This document shows, in pieces, positions 40,428 to 51,599 of a stretch of 64,000 nt of DNA (position 1 is the stretch's first letter; the number at the start of each line of letters is the position of its first letter). The DNA is taken from the NCBI RefSeq assembly GCF_003443735.1, contig NZ_CP031969.1, forward strand, positions 7,688,001-7,752,000, written 5' to 3'. A program made the translations under genes and the position numbers. Under the pieces are notes generated by a model. The model did not search any database. It worked only from the letters and a program-made list of their open reading frames with translations, and was not told the DNA's origin. This DNA comes from Streptomyces sp. CC0208 (lineage in GTDB: Bacteria; Actinomycetota; Actinomycetes; Streptomycetales; Streptomycetaceae).

Positions 40428-41661
40428 TCGTCGAGAAGACTCCGATGCCGTTCGGAACGGGCCGTTCGGCGCCGCCCGAGGGGTGGTTGAGGGCGGTGAC
40501 CGTGCTGGTGCCCGGCTTGCGGGCGGCCATGGTCGTGGAGCCGCCCCCGTCCAGGCTGAAGGCGTCCACCGCGCCCAACGTCCGCATGGCGTCGGCGACT
40601 TCGGCGATCGTCAGCCCACTGCGATAGTCGGCCGCCCCGTCCAGCGCGAGGAGATACAGCCGCCGGCCGCTGTCCGCGATCCCCACCGCCGTGCGCACGG
40701 CCGACGTCGAGTCGTCGAGGCCGGGCAGCGGAAGGCCGCCGTACAGCACCGGATAGCCGCCGAGCGCGAAGCGGTACGCGATTCCCGCCGAGGCCGCGAC
40801 CAGGCGGTGCTGCACGGTCACCGCCGAGCCGACCGAGAGCTTCCGCAGATGCTGAGCGCCCGCCTCCCGGCCCACGAGCACGGTGGTGCCGTCGGCGATC
40901 GGCCCGCTGCCCGGGGAGTCGGCCGCGGCGACGACCTGCCCGCCCCGGACCGTCACCTCGTAGGTGTCCGTGCTGCACGGGGCGGCCCGGTCCCGGTCCG
41001 TCCCGCAGATCGCGCGCACCCGGGACGCGCTGCCCCAGTCCGAGGTGAACGCCCCGACCGAACCGACGGGCAGCGCGTACTGGTTCAGCCCGCCGAGCGG
41101 CAGTTGCCCCTCGGGGGTGCGCACGGACCCGTCGAGCGCCAGGTCGTCGAGGCGGGCCCGACGGTCGGTGCCCACGCCGAACACGTCCCTGGTGCTCGTG
41201 CCGGGCGGCAGCGCGGGCCCGAAGCGCTGCCCTTTCGGCACCGCCGCCTTGAGGTCACGGCCCTGCGCGATCGCGGGGCCCACACTCGCGCCGGTGGCCT
41301 CGACGCCGGGATGCTGGGCCTCCGAGATGTTGAAGAAGTCGCCGTTCACCCCGGCGAGGGCGCCCTGTGCGGTGGCCAGCCGGGACACCGTGGCCCGCGC
41401 GGCCACCGCCCCCGGATACAGCAGCTCCACCCGCACCCCCGGCTCGCTCAGATCCACTCGGATCACATGGGCGTGCGCCGGCCCCGCGGCCGCGGAGATG
41501 TCGAACTGCTCGTACTGCACGCCCGTCGCGAGCCGTGTCCACCCCGGCGCGGCGCCGGCCGGGGCCGCCCCCACCAGGGCCGCGCCGGCCAGCGTGCCGA
41601 ATGCCGCGAGAAACGTGAGTACCGATCTGCCTGCGCCGGAACGTCTTTGACGGTGCGTCAC
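40423..41661 (-). CDS. Secreted phosphodiester glycosidase (NAGPA-domain) family protein
   Basis: The protein of about 412 residues has a signal peptide (basic start VTHRQRRSG, hydrophobic core, cleavage near GAAPAGAAPG). It also has the NAGPA domain marks GVNGDFF, a GLNQYALPVG region and FSLDGGGSTTM near the C terminus. The family is related to the enzyme that removes N-acetylglucosamine from GlcNAc-1-phosphodiesters. In bacteria it is linked to cell-wall and exopolysaccharide metabolism. The start is GTG at 41661 with GGGGAGA upstream; a longer frame has no such site. It is exported and stands alone. Confidence 0.82.
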   Translation of the reverse strand: MTHRQRRSGAGRSVLTFLAAFGTLAGAALVGAAPAGAAPGWTRLATGVQYEQFDISAAAGPAHAHVIRVDLSEPGVRVELLYPGAVAARATVSRLATAQGALAGVNGDFFNISEAQHPGVEATGASVGPAIAQGRDLKAAVPKGQRFGPALPPGTSTRDVFGVGTDRRARLDDLALDGSVRTPEGQLPLGGLNQYALPVGSVGAFTSDWGSASRVRAICGTDRDRAAPCSTDTYEVTVRGGQVVAAADSPGSGPIADGTTVLVGREAGAQHLRKLSVGSAVTVQHRLVAASAGIAYRFALGGYPVLYGGLPLPGLDDSTSAVRTAVGIADSGRRLYLLALDGAADYRSGLTIAEVADAMRTLGAVDAFSLDGGGSTTMAARKPGTSTVTALNHPSGGAERPVPNGIGVFSTT

Positions 41662-41734
41662 AGCTCTCCCCTGAGGTCGTGTCAACTGTCCCAGAACTCA
41701 GGGGAAGTGCACCAGACGACGGCGACCCGAGGGG

Positions 41735-42121
41735 CTACTCGGCGTCGACCACACGCGAACGGATGAGGAAACGCACCCCCTCGGGTGCCTCGAGAGAGAA
41801 TCCACTGCCCCGGCCGGCGACCACATCGACGATCAGCCGGGTGTGGGCCCACACCTCGTACTGGCTCCTCGACATCCAGAAGGTCACCGGTTCCCCGACC
41901 CCTTCCACGTCCAGCTCGGCGAGCAGCACGTCCGAGCCGCCGGTGCGGAACTCGCCCTCCGGGAAGCACATCGGGGCGCTGCCGTCGCAGCAGCCGCCCG
42001 ACTGGTGGAACATCAGCGGCCCGTGCGCCCCGCGCAACCGGCGCAGCAGTTCGGCGGCCGCGGGCGTGAGCTCGACGCGCGGCACCTCGTCGTACACGGC
42101 AGGTCCGGAATCCTCGTCCAT
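41735..42121 (-). CDS. DUF779 family protein
   Basis: The 128-residue protein contains the DUF779 signature HQSGGCCDGSAPMC followed by FPEGEF, with clustered cysteines that could bind metal, and FWMSRSQYEVWAHTRL in the middle. DUF779 genes usually sit right after aldehyde dehydrogenase genes, whose partner protein they may be. Here no such gene is adjacent. ATG at 42121 has a weak upstream site. Function unknown. Confidence 0.8.
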   Translation of the reverse strand: MDEDSGPAVYDEVPRVELTPAAAELLRRLRGAHGPLMFHQSGGCCDGSAPMCFPEGEFRTGGSDVLLAELDVEGVGEPVTFWMSRSQYEVWAHTRLIVDVVAGRGSGFSLEAPEGVRFLIRSRVVDAE

Positions 42122-42188
42122 GGTCGCCGAGTGCAGCACGGGGAAGGTTGCGAGGGGGTTGCACGGTCCGGTACTCGGGCGGCGGGCC

Positions 42189-42458
42189 TCAGGACAGGTC
42201 GACGGGCGCCGGGTTCCACTTGTACCGCGAGTCCTCCTCATCCTTGAGCAGAACTCCGGCCTGCGCCATCCGGTCCAGGATGTCCACCAGCATGTCGCCC
42301 AGCGGATACCCGTCCACCCAGAACATCCGCTTCACCGAGGAGAACTTCTGGTCACGCGGAAAGGCGCCCAGAAAGACACCGAGCCGGAACGCCGCGACGT
42401 CATAGTCGAGCCAGTCGGCCAGCACATCCTTGAGCTCGATACGGTCATCCGTTCTCAT
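42189..42458 (-). CDS. Conserved hypothetical protein, 89 residues
   Basis: The product has an acidic, aromatic-rich sequence (LKDVLADWLDYDVAAFRLG, MFWVDGYPLGDMLVDILDRM) with no signal or membrane segment. ATG at 42458 has AGAGGAA at good spacing. I do not recognise a family. It is followed by the DUF779 gene and preceded by a membrane protein gene on the same strand. Confidence 0.6.
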   Translation of the reverse strand: MRTDDRIELKDVLADWLDYDVAAFRLGVFLGAFPRDQKFSSVKRMFWVDGYPLGDMLVDILDRMAQAGVLLKDEEDSRYKWNPAPVDLS

Positions 42459-42498
42459 CAGGTTTCCTCTCGTCGGAGGCCTCACCGCGTGGCACGCA

Positions 42499-42777
42499 CT
42501 AGCACGAGGCGAAGTCGCAGCCGAAGTCGAGGAGGAAGAAGAAGCCAAGAACGGGCCACAGGATGGCAGCTGCGACGAGACACACCGCCATCCGGCGCGA
42601 CCGCTTGCGGCCGAGCTGCTGCAGGCGGTTCGGGTCCTCGCCCTGTGCCACGGCCGGCTGCCTCCACTTGGCCGACACTGACCAGATCACGAGTAGGCCG
42701 ATCCAGACAATCGCATCGGACTCGCCGAACTTCTCGCTGAGTTGATAAACGGTCTGGCCGCCGGCGATGAAGAGCAC
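42499..42777 (-). CDS. Small two-helix membrane protein, unknown
   Basis: This 92-residue protein begins at GTG 42777 and has hydrophobic helices at about 22-34 and 63-82, with a basic loop GRKRSRRM between them. It ends with GCDFASC, two cysteines close to the terminus. Its family is unknown to me. It shares strand and orientation with the next two small genes; the gap of 40 bp to the 89-residue gene suggests an operon. Confidence 0.55.
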   Translation of the reverse strand: MLFIAGGQTVYQLSEKFGESDAIVWIGLLVIWSVSAKWRQPAVAQGEDPNRLQQLGRKRSRRMAVCLVAAAILWPVLGFFFLLDFGCDFASC

Positions 42778-42855
42778 GGACCGAGTGTAGGTCTCTGCTC
42801 CGTGAGCCCAGGGAGCGGGCGGGCCGCGACGGGGCGAGCGTCGCCCGTCACGGCG

Positions 42856-44022
42856 TCAGTGGGCGTACGGCGTGAAGTGGGCGGGTGTGTGGTCGATCGG
42901 CAGGTCCGGGCGCCAGGCGGTCAGACCCTGGGCGCTGCACACGAACAGGTTCTCCGGGAGCCGGTCCAGGGCGAACCAGCGCCAGTCGCCGACGCGTTCG
43001 TCCGGCTGGTCGCAGGGCTCGCCCCGCCACGCGGTGACCTGTGCGGCCACGGTCATCCGCACCACGCCGTCGACGTCGTCGAGGAGCGTGCCCAGCAGCC
43101 GGACGTCGGCCGGCCGGGCCCCGATCCCGGTCTCCTCCCGGAGTTCGCGTACGACCGTCTCCCGCAGCGACTCCCCGGGCTCCACCGTGCCGCCGGGCAG
43201 CTCCCAGGTGCCGCGCCGGTGCCGGCCGAGAAGCAACCCCTGGGGGCCGTGCAGGATGGCGCCGACCCCGATCGCCGCGTGCGGCACCGGACCCCGATCG
43301 GTGCGCGGACGGGAGGAGACCCGGACGGGCCGGGTCACCCGGAAGATCCGGTACGAGGCGTGGTTGCCGTCCTCCGGCGCGTCGAGGACGTCGACGCCCT
43401 CGACGCGCAGACCGTGCTCGCCGAGCAGGTCCGTCCAGAGCTCCGGAGTCAGCACCCACATCCGTACGGTCGTCTCGCCGCCCCCGGCGAGCCGCAGCAG
43501 CTCGGGCCGGGACTCGACGACGCGGGAGGGGCCGTCGCCGCGCGAGTTGGTGTGCAGCACGGTGAAGCACAGCGTCCCGCCGGGCCGGAGCGCGGTGGCG
43601 AGGGCGGGCAGCAGCCGCCGGGGATCGATGTACGGCACCGCGTTGACGGAGTAGACGACGTCGTACGGTTCCGCTGTGCCGAGGTGTTCCACGGCGTCGG
43701 ACCTGATCAGGCGCAGACCGGACAGGGAGTCGTAGCGGGCGCGGGCGCGTTCGTGCTGGGTGGGGGAGGACTCGACCGCGTCCACCGAGGCGCCGTACGT
43801 CCGGACGAGGTGCGCCGCGTGCCGGCCCGGTCCGCAGCCGAGGTCCAGCACCCGCCGCCCGGCGAGGTCACCGAGGATCCCGGCGCCCGGGCCGGTGCCT
43901 GCCGGGCCCCAGTCGAACCGCTCCAGCTCCGGCAGCACGGTGCCGCGCCGCAGATGGTGGTCGCCGTAGGCGTGCCAGGCCTCGGCGTTGACGGCCTCGG
44001 GGTCGACGGGTCGCGTGGTCAA
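42856..44022 (-). CDS. Fusion of SAM-dependent methyltransferase and Nudix hydrolase
   Basis: The 388-residue protein joins a class I methyltransferase (about 1-235) to a Nudix hydrolase (about 245-380). The first has motif [12 protein letters not shown] (58-68). The second has a perfect Nudix box, [15 protein letters not shown] then RELREETGI (277-300). The start is TTG at 44022 with GGGAGG four to five bases upstream. Substrates are unknown. The fusion suggests a shared small molecule, or removal of an off-pathway nucleotide product. This combination is found in other streptomycetes, from memory. Confidence 0.88.
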   Translation of the reverse strand: MTTRPVDPEAVNAEAWHAYGDHHLRRGTVLPELERFDWGPAGTGPGAGILGDLAGRRVLDLGCGPGRHAAHLVRTYGASVDAVESSPTQHERARARYDSLSGLRLIRSDAVEHLGTAEPYDVVYSVNAVPYIDPRRLLPALATALRPGGTLCFTVLHTNSRGDGPSRVVESRPELLRLAGGGETTVRMWVLTPELWTDLLGEHGLRVEGVDVLDAPEDGNHASYRIFRVTRPVRVSSRPRTDRGPVPHAAIGVGAILHGPQGLLLGRHRRGTWELPGGTVEPGESLRETVVRELREETGIGARPADVRLLGTLLDDVDGVVRMTVAAQVTAWRGEPCDQPDERVGDWRWFALDRLPENLFVCSAQGLTAWRPDLPIDHTPAHFTPYAH

Positions 44023-44120
44023 CGTGCCTCCCAGGTGCGGTGGTCGAGGTTCGGAACCCTATGCGCGGTCGCGGCCCTTTGCCGTCGCGCATCTTGACGT
44101 GTACTTGACGGAGTGGCTCT

Positions 44121-44136
44121 ATGGGAGCGCTCCCAT
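44121..44136 (+). promoter_or_regulatory. CebR-box-like palindrome in front of the mannanase gene
   Basis: ATGGGAGCGCTCCCAT is a perfect 16-bp palindrome, with the core TGGGAGCGCTCCCA (44122-44135). That core is the known Streptomyces CebR operator, released by cello-oligosaccharides. It ends 40 bases before the mannanase start codon. TTGACG hexamers at 44094 and 44105 provide possible -35 boxes. Confidence 0.88.
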
Positions 44137-44175
44137 GCTTTCCTCCCGACTGCCTCGCCCACCTCTGGAGCCGCA

Positions 44176-45825
44176 ATGAGAAGAACGAGAACGAACCCCT
44201 TAAGGACCCTCCTGGCCCGGCTGGCGGCCCTCGTCGGGCTGGTGGTGCTCGGCGCCCTCTGTCCCGGCACGGCCCAGGCCGCCCAGGAGCCCGGCGTCCA
44301 GGCCGCCGGTCTGCACATCAGCAACGGCCGCCTGGTCGAGGGCAACGGCAACGACTTCGTGATGCGCGGTGTCAACCACGCCCACACCTGGTACCCGAAC
44401 GAGCTGGGGTCGCTGGCCGACATCAAGGCGCAGGGCGCCAACACCGTCCGCGTGGTCCTCGCCGACGGCCATCGCTGGACCGCCAACACCGCCTCGGACG
44501 TGGCCGACGTCGTCGCCCAGTGCAAGGCCAACCGGCTCATCTGCGTCCTGGAGGTGCACGACACCACCGGATACGGCGAGGACAGCGCCGCCGGCACCCT
44601 CGACCAGGCCGCCGACTACTGGATCGGCCTGAAGAACGTGCTCGCCGGCCAGGAGAACTACATCGTCATCAACATCGGCAACGAGCCCTGGGGCAACACC
44701 GACCCGGCCGGCTGGACCGCCCCGACCATCGCCGCGATCCAGAAGCTGCGGAACGCCGGCCTCGCGCACACGATCATGGTGGACGCGCCCAACTGGGGCC
44801 AGGACTGGCAGCAGGTCATGCGCACCAACGCCCAGTCGGTGTACGCGGCCGACACCACCGGCAACCTGATCTTCTCGATCCACATGTACAGCGTCTACGA
44901 CACCGCGGCGGAGGTCACGGACTACCTGAACGCCTTCGTGAGCGCCAAACTGCCGATCGTGATCGGGGAGTTCGGCGGGCCCGCCGACCAGTGGGGCGAT
45001 CCGGACGAGGACACCATGATGGCCACCGCCGAGCAGCTCCACATCGGCTATCTGGCCTGGTCCTGGAGCGGCAACACCGATCCGGTCCTCGACCTGGTGC
45101 TCGACTTCGACCCGGCGCGGATGACGTCATGGGGTCAGCGCGTCTTCAACGGTGCCAACGGCATCGCCCAGACCGCCAAGGAAGCCACGATCTTCGGCGG
45201 CGGCTCCACCGACACCCAGGCCCCGACCGCCCCCGGCACTCCCACCGCCTCCGCGGTGACGGCGACCTCGGCCCGGCTGACCTGGACGGCGTCCACTGAC
45301 AACGTTGGCGTGGCCGGGTACGACGTCGTCCGCGTCAGCGGGGGCACCGAGACCAAGGCCGCGGCCTCCACGACGAACTCGGTGACCGTGACCGGCCTGA
45401 CCGCGGGCACGGCCTACTCCTTCGCCGTCTACGCCCGGGACGCCGCCGGCAACCGGTCGGCCCGCTCGGCTACGGTCGGCGTCACCACCGCCAACGCGCC
45501 CGCCGGGAGCTGCTCCGTCGGGTACCGGGTCGTCGGTGAGTGGCAGGGCGGCTTCCAGGGCGAGATCGTCATCCGCAACACCGGCACCGCCGCGATCACC
45601 GGCTGGAAGCTCGGCTTCACCTTCGGCGACGGGCAGACGGTCTCCACCATGTGGGGCGGGACCGCCGCACAGAGCGGTGGCTCGGTGACCGTCACACCGG
45701 CCTCCTACACCAACACCATCGCCGCCGGAGGTTCGGTCACCGTCGGGTTCATCGGCACCAAGGGCGCCACGAACACCGCCCCCGCCGCTTTCACTCTCAA
45801 CGGAGCGGCCTGCGTGAACGGTTGA
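44176..45825 (+). CDS. manA: Secreted beta-mannanase (GH5_8) with FnIII and CBM2
   Basis: The 549-residue exported enzyme has a signal peptide (RTRTNPLR, core, then GTAQAAQ) and a GH5 catalytic domain (about 44-350). Acid/base Glu170 lies in INIGNEPWG and nucleophile Glu265 in VIGEFGG; the TRVVLADGH-type and LEVHDTTGYG stretches match Streptomyces mannanases of subfamily 8, from memory. A fibronectin type III domain (about 356-450) and a C-terminal family 2 cellulose-binding module (about 455-549) follow. The module's two cysteines (SCSVGYR and AACVNG) are present. The CebR box suggests induction by cellulose breakdown products. ATG at 44176. Confidence 0.92.
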   Translation: MRRTRTNPLRTLLARLAALVGLVVLGALCPGTAQAAQEPGVQAAGLHISNGRLVEGNGNDFVMRGVNHAHTWYPNELGSLADIKAQGANTVRVVLADGHRWTANTASDVADVVAQCKANRLICVLEVHDTTGYGEDSAAGTLDQAADYWIGLKNVLAGQENYIVINIGNEPWGNTDPAGWTAPTIAAIQKLRNAGLAHTIMVDAPNWGQDWQQVMRTNAQSVYAADTTGNLIFSIHMYSVYDTAAEVTDYLNAFVSAKLPIVIGEFGGPADQWGDPDEDTMMATAEQLHIGYLAWSWSGNTDPVLDLVLDFDPARMTSWGQRVFNGANGIAQTAKEATIFGGGSTDTQAPTAPGTPTASAVTATSARLTWTASTDNVGVAGYDVVRVSGGTETKAAASTTNSVTVTGLTAGTAYSFAVYARDAAGNRSARSATVGVTTANAPAGSCSVGYRVVGEWQGGFQGEIVIRNTGTAAITGWKLGFTFGDGQTVSTMWGGTAAQSGGSVTVTPASYTNTIAAGGSVTVGFIGTKGATNTAPAAFTLNGAACVNG

Positions 45826-45939
45826 TGACCCCCAGGTATCAGGTCAACTGTCCCGGACTCTTGACTCGGAACGCGCTGGGTCGCGATCCTCGACGCATCT
45901 ATTGCGCCGGTCATGACAACTCCAAGGGCAGTCAAAACG

Positions 45940-45972
45940 CCCTCGGTCGACGGCGCCCCCGCCGACCGAGGG
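45940..45972 (+). promoter_or_regulatory. Hairpin containing the ribosome binding site of the next gene
   Basis: CCCTCGGTC (45940-45948) pairs with GACCGAGGG (45964-45972), and inner GGCG pairs with CGCC after a three-base bulge. The GAGGG Shine-Dalgarno sequence is the last part of the right arm, ten bases before ATG 45982. A folded leader would block ribosome binding. If translation starts earlier at ATG 45913, the repeat is coding. Confidence 0.5.
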
Positions 45973-45981
45973 ACGTGGGCC

Positions 45982-48048
45982 ATGGCTGGACGCTCCTGCC
46001 GCAGAGGCAAGAACAGCAGACGCAAGAAGATGACCGTCGTCTCCGTGCTCTTCCTGGTGCTGGCCGCCATCCTCGGCCCCACGCCGAGTTCGGCGGCCAC
46101 CGACTGGTGGACACCGACGGCCAGGCCCACCCCCGACGCCGGGGTCAACGTCACCGGAGCGCCCTTCACCGGCACCAACTCCGCCGGTGAGGTGAAGGGG
46201 TTCGTCGACGCCCACAACCACCTCTTCTCCAACGAGGCCTTCGGCGGGCGGCTGATCTGCGGCAAGGTGTACTCCGAGTCCGGAGTTGCCGACGCGCTCA
46301 AGGACTGCCCCGAGCACTACCCCGACGGCAGCCTCGCGCTCTTCGACTACATCACCCACGGCGGCGACGGCAAGCACGACCCGACCGGTTGGCCGACCTT
46401 CAAGGACTGGCCGGCGTACGACTCGATGACTCATCAGGCGAACTACTACGCCTGGGTGGAGCGGGCCTGGCGCGGCGGCCAGCGGGTGCTCGTCAACGAC
46501 CTCGTCACCAACGGCATGATCTGCTCGGTCTACCCGTTCAAGGACCGCAGTTGTGACGAGATGACCTCGATCCGCCTCCAGGCCAGGATGACGTACGACC
46601 TCCAGGCCTTCGTCGACAGGATGTACGGCGGCACCGGCAAGGGCTGGTTCCGGATCGTCACCGACAGCGCGCAGGCCCGACAGGTCATCGAGCAGGGCAA
46701 GTTGGCGGTCGTCCTCGGCGTCGAGACCTCCGAGCCGTTCGGCTGCAAGCAGATCCTCGACATCGGCCAGTGCAGCAAGGCGGACATCGACAAGGGGCTC
46801 GACGAGCTCTACGGCCTTGGCGTGCGCTCGATGTTCCTGTGCCACAAGTTCGACAACGCCCTGTGCGGTGTCCGCTTCGACGAGGGCGGCCTCGGAACCG
46901 CCATCAACGTCGGGCAGTTCCTGTCCACCGGCACCTTCTGGAAGACCGAGACCTGTAAGGGCCCGCAGCACGACAACCCCATCGGTACGGCCGCCTCGGA
47001 GGCGGAGGCCGACCTGCCGGCCGGCACCGAGGTCCCGGAGTACGACAAGGCCGCGCAGTGCAACGTCCGCGGGCTCACCGATCTCGGCGAGTACGCCGTG
47101 CGCGGCATGATGAAACGCAAGATGATGCTCGAGATCGACCACATGAGCGTCAAGGCCACCGGCCAGGTCCTCGACATCTTCGAGGCCGCGAACTACCCCG
47201 GCGTGCTCTCCTCGCACAGCTGGATGGACCTCAACTGGACCGAGCGGGTCTACTCCCTCGGCGGTTTCGTCGCCCAGTACATGCACGGCTCCGAAGGGTT
47301 CGCCGCGGAGGCCAAGCGCACCGACGCACTGCGCGACAAATATGGCGTGGGCTACGGCTACGGCACCGACTTCAACGGCATCGGCGACCACCCCGCACCG
47401 CGCGGAGCGGACGCCGCGCACAAGGTGACGTACCCCTTCAAGAGCGTCGACGGCGGCTCGGTCATCGACAAGCAGACCTCCGGGCAGCGCACCTTCGACT
47501 TCAACACCGACGGGGCCGCCCACGTCGGCATGATCCCGGACTGGATCGAGGACATCCGGCTCGTCGGCGGACAGGGTGTGGTCGACGACCTGTTCCGTGG
47601 CGCCGAGTCCTACCTGGACACCTGGGGCGCCGCCGAGCGGCACCAGGCGTCGGTGAACCTCGCCGACGGGAGGACGGCGACGGCCAGTTCGTCGGAGTCC
47701 AACCCGTTCACCAGTTATCAGCCGGGACGGGCGGTCGACGGTGACGACTCCTCCCGCTGGGCGAGCGACTGGAGCGACGACCAGTGGTGGCAGGTCGACC
47801 TCGGCGCCACCAACCTGGTCTCCAGGGTCACGCTCGACTGGGAGCGGGCGTACGGGAAGTCGTACCGGATCGAGCTGTCGACGGACGGGACGAACTGGAC
47901 GACCGCCTGGTCGACGACCGCCGGTGACGGCGGGCTCGACACGGCCAGGTTCGCGGGCACCCCGGCCCGTTACGTCCGGGTCCACGGTCTCGACCGCGGT
48001 ACCGACTGGGGATACTCGCTCTACGAGGTGGGCGTCCACAGCGGCTGA
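45982..48048 (+). CDS. Exported M19-like dipeptidase/amidohydrolase with discoidin (F5/8 C) domain
   Basis: The protein of about 688 residues has a basic start and hydrophobic core (about 17-38) ending PSSAA. A large TIM-barrel domain shows HxH in VDAHNHLF (His78, His80), LCHKFDN, EIDHMS, SSHSWMD and GYGTDFNGIG. The last motifs match the order of metal ligands in membrane dipeptidases (DLSH, SHS, SDFDG). A C-terminal F5/8-type discoidin domain (about 555-688, with AVDGDDSSRWASDWS) should bind glycans. I prefer ATG 45982 with GAGGG upstream to the in-frame ATG at 45913. The substrate is unknown; a wall peptide is possible. Confidence 0.78.
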   Translation: MAGRSCRRGKNSRRKKMTVVSVLFLVLAAILGPTPSSAATDWWTPTARPTPDAGVNVTGAPFTGTNSAGEVKGFVDAHNHLFSNEAFGGRLICGKVYSESGVADALKDCPEHYPDGSLALFDYITHGGDGKHDPTGWPTFKDWPAYDSMTHQANYYAWVERAWRGGQRVLVNDLVTNGMICSVYPFKDRSCDEMTSIRLQARMTYDLQAFVDRMYGGTGKGWFRIVTDSAQARQVIEQGKLAVVLGVETSEPFGCKQILDIGQCSKADIDKGLDELYGLGVRSMFLCHKFDNALCGVRFDEGGLGTAINVGQFLSTGTFWKTETCKGPQHDNPIGTAASEAEADLPAGTEVPEYDKAAQCNVRGLTDLGEYAVRGMMKRKMMLEIDHMSVKATGQVLDIFEAANYPGVLSSHSWMDLNWTERVYSLGGFVAQYMHGSEGFAAEAKRTDALRDKYGVGYGYGTDFNGIGDHPAPRGADAAHKVTYPFKSVDGGSVIDKQTSGQRTFDFNTDGAAHVGMIPDWIEDIRLVGGQGVVDDLFRGAESYLDTWGAAERHQASVNLADGRTATASSSESNPFTSYQPGRAVDGDDSSRWASDWSDDQWWQVDLGATNLVSRVTLDWERAYGKSYRIELSTDGTNWTTAWSTTAGDGGLDTARFAGTPARYVRVHGLDRGTDWGYSLYEVGVHSG

Positions 48049-48071
48049 TTCACAGGACAGCGGGGGATCGC

Positions 48072-48662
48072 ATGGCACGCATGCCGTCGGCCGAGCGGCG
48101 CAGACAGCTGACGGAAGCGGCGATCAGGGCGATGGCCCGGGACGGCGTCGCGAGGACGACGACCCGGTCCATCGCCGCCGAGGCCGGCGTGTCCCTGAGC
48201 GTCTTCCACTACTGCTTCGACTCCAAGCAGGCCCTGATCGAGGCCGTGATCACCACGCTCACCGATCAGTCGGTGAGCGTGGTCCAGGAGGCGCTGCGCC
48301 CCAGGGACACCCTGGAGGAGACCGTCGCCGCCGGTTTCCGGGCCTACTGGGACCACGTCCGCGCCCACCCCGAGGCGCACATGCTCACCTATGAGCTCAC
48401 CCAGTACGCCCTGCGCGAGCCCGGCTTCGAGCACCTGGCCAGGCGGCAGTACGAGCTGTACGGCGAGGCGTACGCCGAGCTGATCGAGCAGCTGCGGGGG
48501 CACATGGATCTGGAGCTGCGCGTGCCCGTCTCCGTGCTTGCCCGCTATCTCGCGGCCATGACCGACGGGCTCACCCTGAACTACCTCGTCCTCGGCGACG
48601 CGGCCGCCTGGGAGGACATCCTCGACACCGTCACGGCGCACATCGCGGGCCTGGTGCGCTGA
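48072..48662 (+). CDS. TetR-family regulator
   Basis: The 196-residue protein carries a TetR helix-turn-helix (about 8-55: RRRQLTEAAIRAMARDGVARTT, AEAGVSLSVFHYCFDSKQAL) and a ligand domain with AMTDGLTLNYLVLG. It starts 23 bp after the dipeptidase stop and precedes VOC and UvrA-like genes on the same strand. Its targets are unclear, but such a regulator with a VOC protein and a UvrA paralogue suggests drug-related control. ATG at 48072 has GGGGGA. Confidence 0.85.
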   Translation: MARMPSAERRRQLTEAAIRAMARDGVARTTTRSIAAEAGVSLSVFHYCFDSKQALIEAVITTLTDQSVSVVQEALRPRDTLEETVAAGFRAYWDHVRAHPEAHMLTYELTQYALREPGFEHLARRQYELYGEAYAELIEQLRGHMDLELRVPVSVLARYLAAMTDGLTLNYLVLGDAAAWEDILDTVTAHIAGLVR

Positions 48663-48725
48663 GACCGGCGGACCGGTCAGGATTCGAGAAGCGCGGGCCG
48701 GGGGGCCGTGGCTAGCGTGACGGAC

Positions 48726-49073
48726 ATGGACATCACGATCGGGGCGAGCTTCCTCCCGCACGACGACCCGGAGGCCTCCCTGGCCTTCTACCGGGACGTG
48801 CTGGGCTTCGAGGTGCGCGGTGACGTGGGCCAGGGGCCGGCGCGCCGGATCACTGTCGGCCCCGCGGGCCCGGCCGGCACCTCGGTCGTGCTGCGCCCGG
48901 CGGGCGAGGAGCCCGAGCTGCTGCTCGCCACCCCCGACCTCGACTCGGTCTTCGAGCGGCTCCAGGCCCGCGCCGAGGTGATCCAGGAGCCGATCGAGCA
49001 GCCGCACGGCATCCGGGACTGCGCCTTTCTCGATCCCGCGGGCAACGTGATCCGCGTCCAGGAGCTGCGCTGA
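48726..49073 (+). CDS. VOC (glyoxalase/dioxygenase-like) family protein
   Basis: The 115-residue single-domain protein has the beta-alpha-beta-beta-beta fold marks FLPHDDPEASLAFYRDVLGF and CAFLDPAGNVIRV. VOC proteins of this size often bind or modify antibiotics, or act as glyoxalases. The start is ATG at 48726; an in-frame GTG at 48717 is an alternative. It is placed between a TetR regulator and a UvrA paralogue. Confidence 0.82.
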   Translation: MDITIGASFLPHDDPEASLAFYRDVLGFEVRGDVGQGPARRITVGPAGPAGTSVVLRPAGEEPELLLATPDLDSVFERLQARAEVIQEPIEQPHGIRDCAFLDPAGNVIRVQELR

Positions 49074-49094
49074 GGCGCGCGCGCCGACGTAATG

Positions 49095-49109
49095 TTCGAA
49101 GCTGTCGAA
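49095..49109 (+). promoter_or_regulatory. Inverted repeat TTCGA-N5-TCGAA before the UvrA-like gene
   Basis: TTCGA (49095-49099) and TCGAA (49105-49109) flank five bases, 20 bp before the ATG. It resembles but does not match the actinobacterial SOS box (TCGAAC-N4-GTTCGA), so LexA control is not supported. Confidence 0.3.
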
Positions 49110-49128
49110 AACGGGAGGACACGTCACC

Positions 49129-51504
<2,376 letters not shown>

Positions 51505-51599
51505 CGGGGGTTCGGCCCCGGATCGGGGTTCGGGTCAGGAGCGGGGCACTCGCCCGGCCGGAACCGACCTCTTGACCCATGAGTCCTCCTCCTCGATGC

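Noticed and set aside
41681-45854. Shared 12-mer GTCAACTGTCCC at 41681-41692 and 45843-45854, near two secreted-enzyme genes
   Set aside because: Its orientation differs relative to the genes, and one pair of 12-mer matches is expected by chance in 64 kb.
49095-49109. SOS (LexA) box before the UvrA-like gene
   Set aside because: The inverted repeat TTCGA-N5-TCGAA does not match the actinobacterial consensus TCGAAC-N4-GTTCGA.
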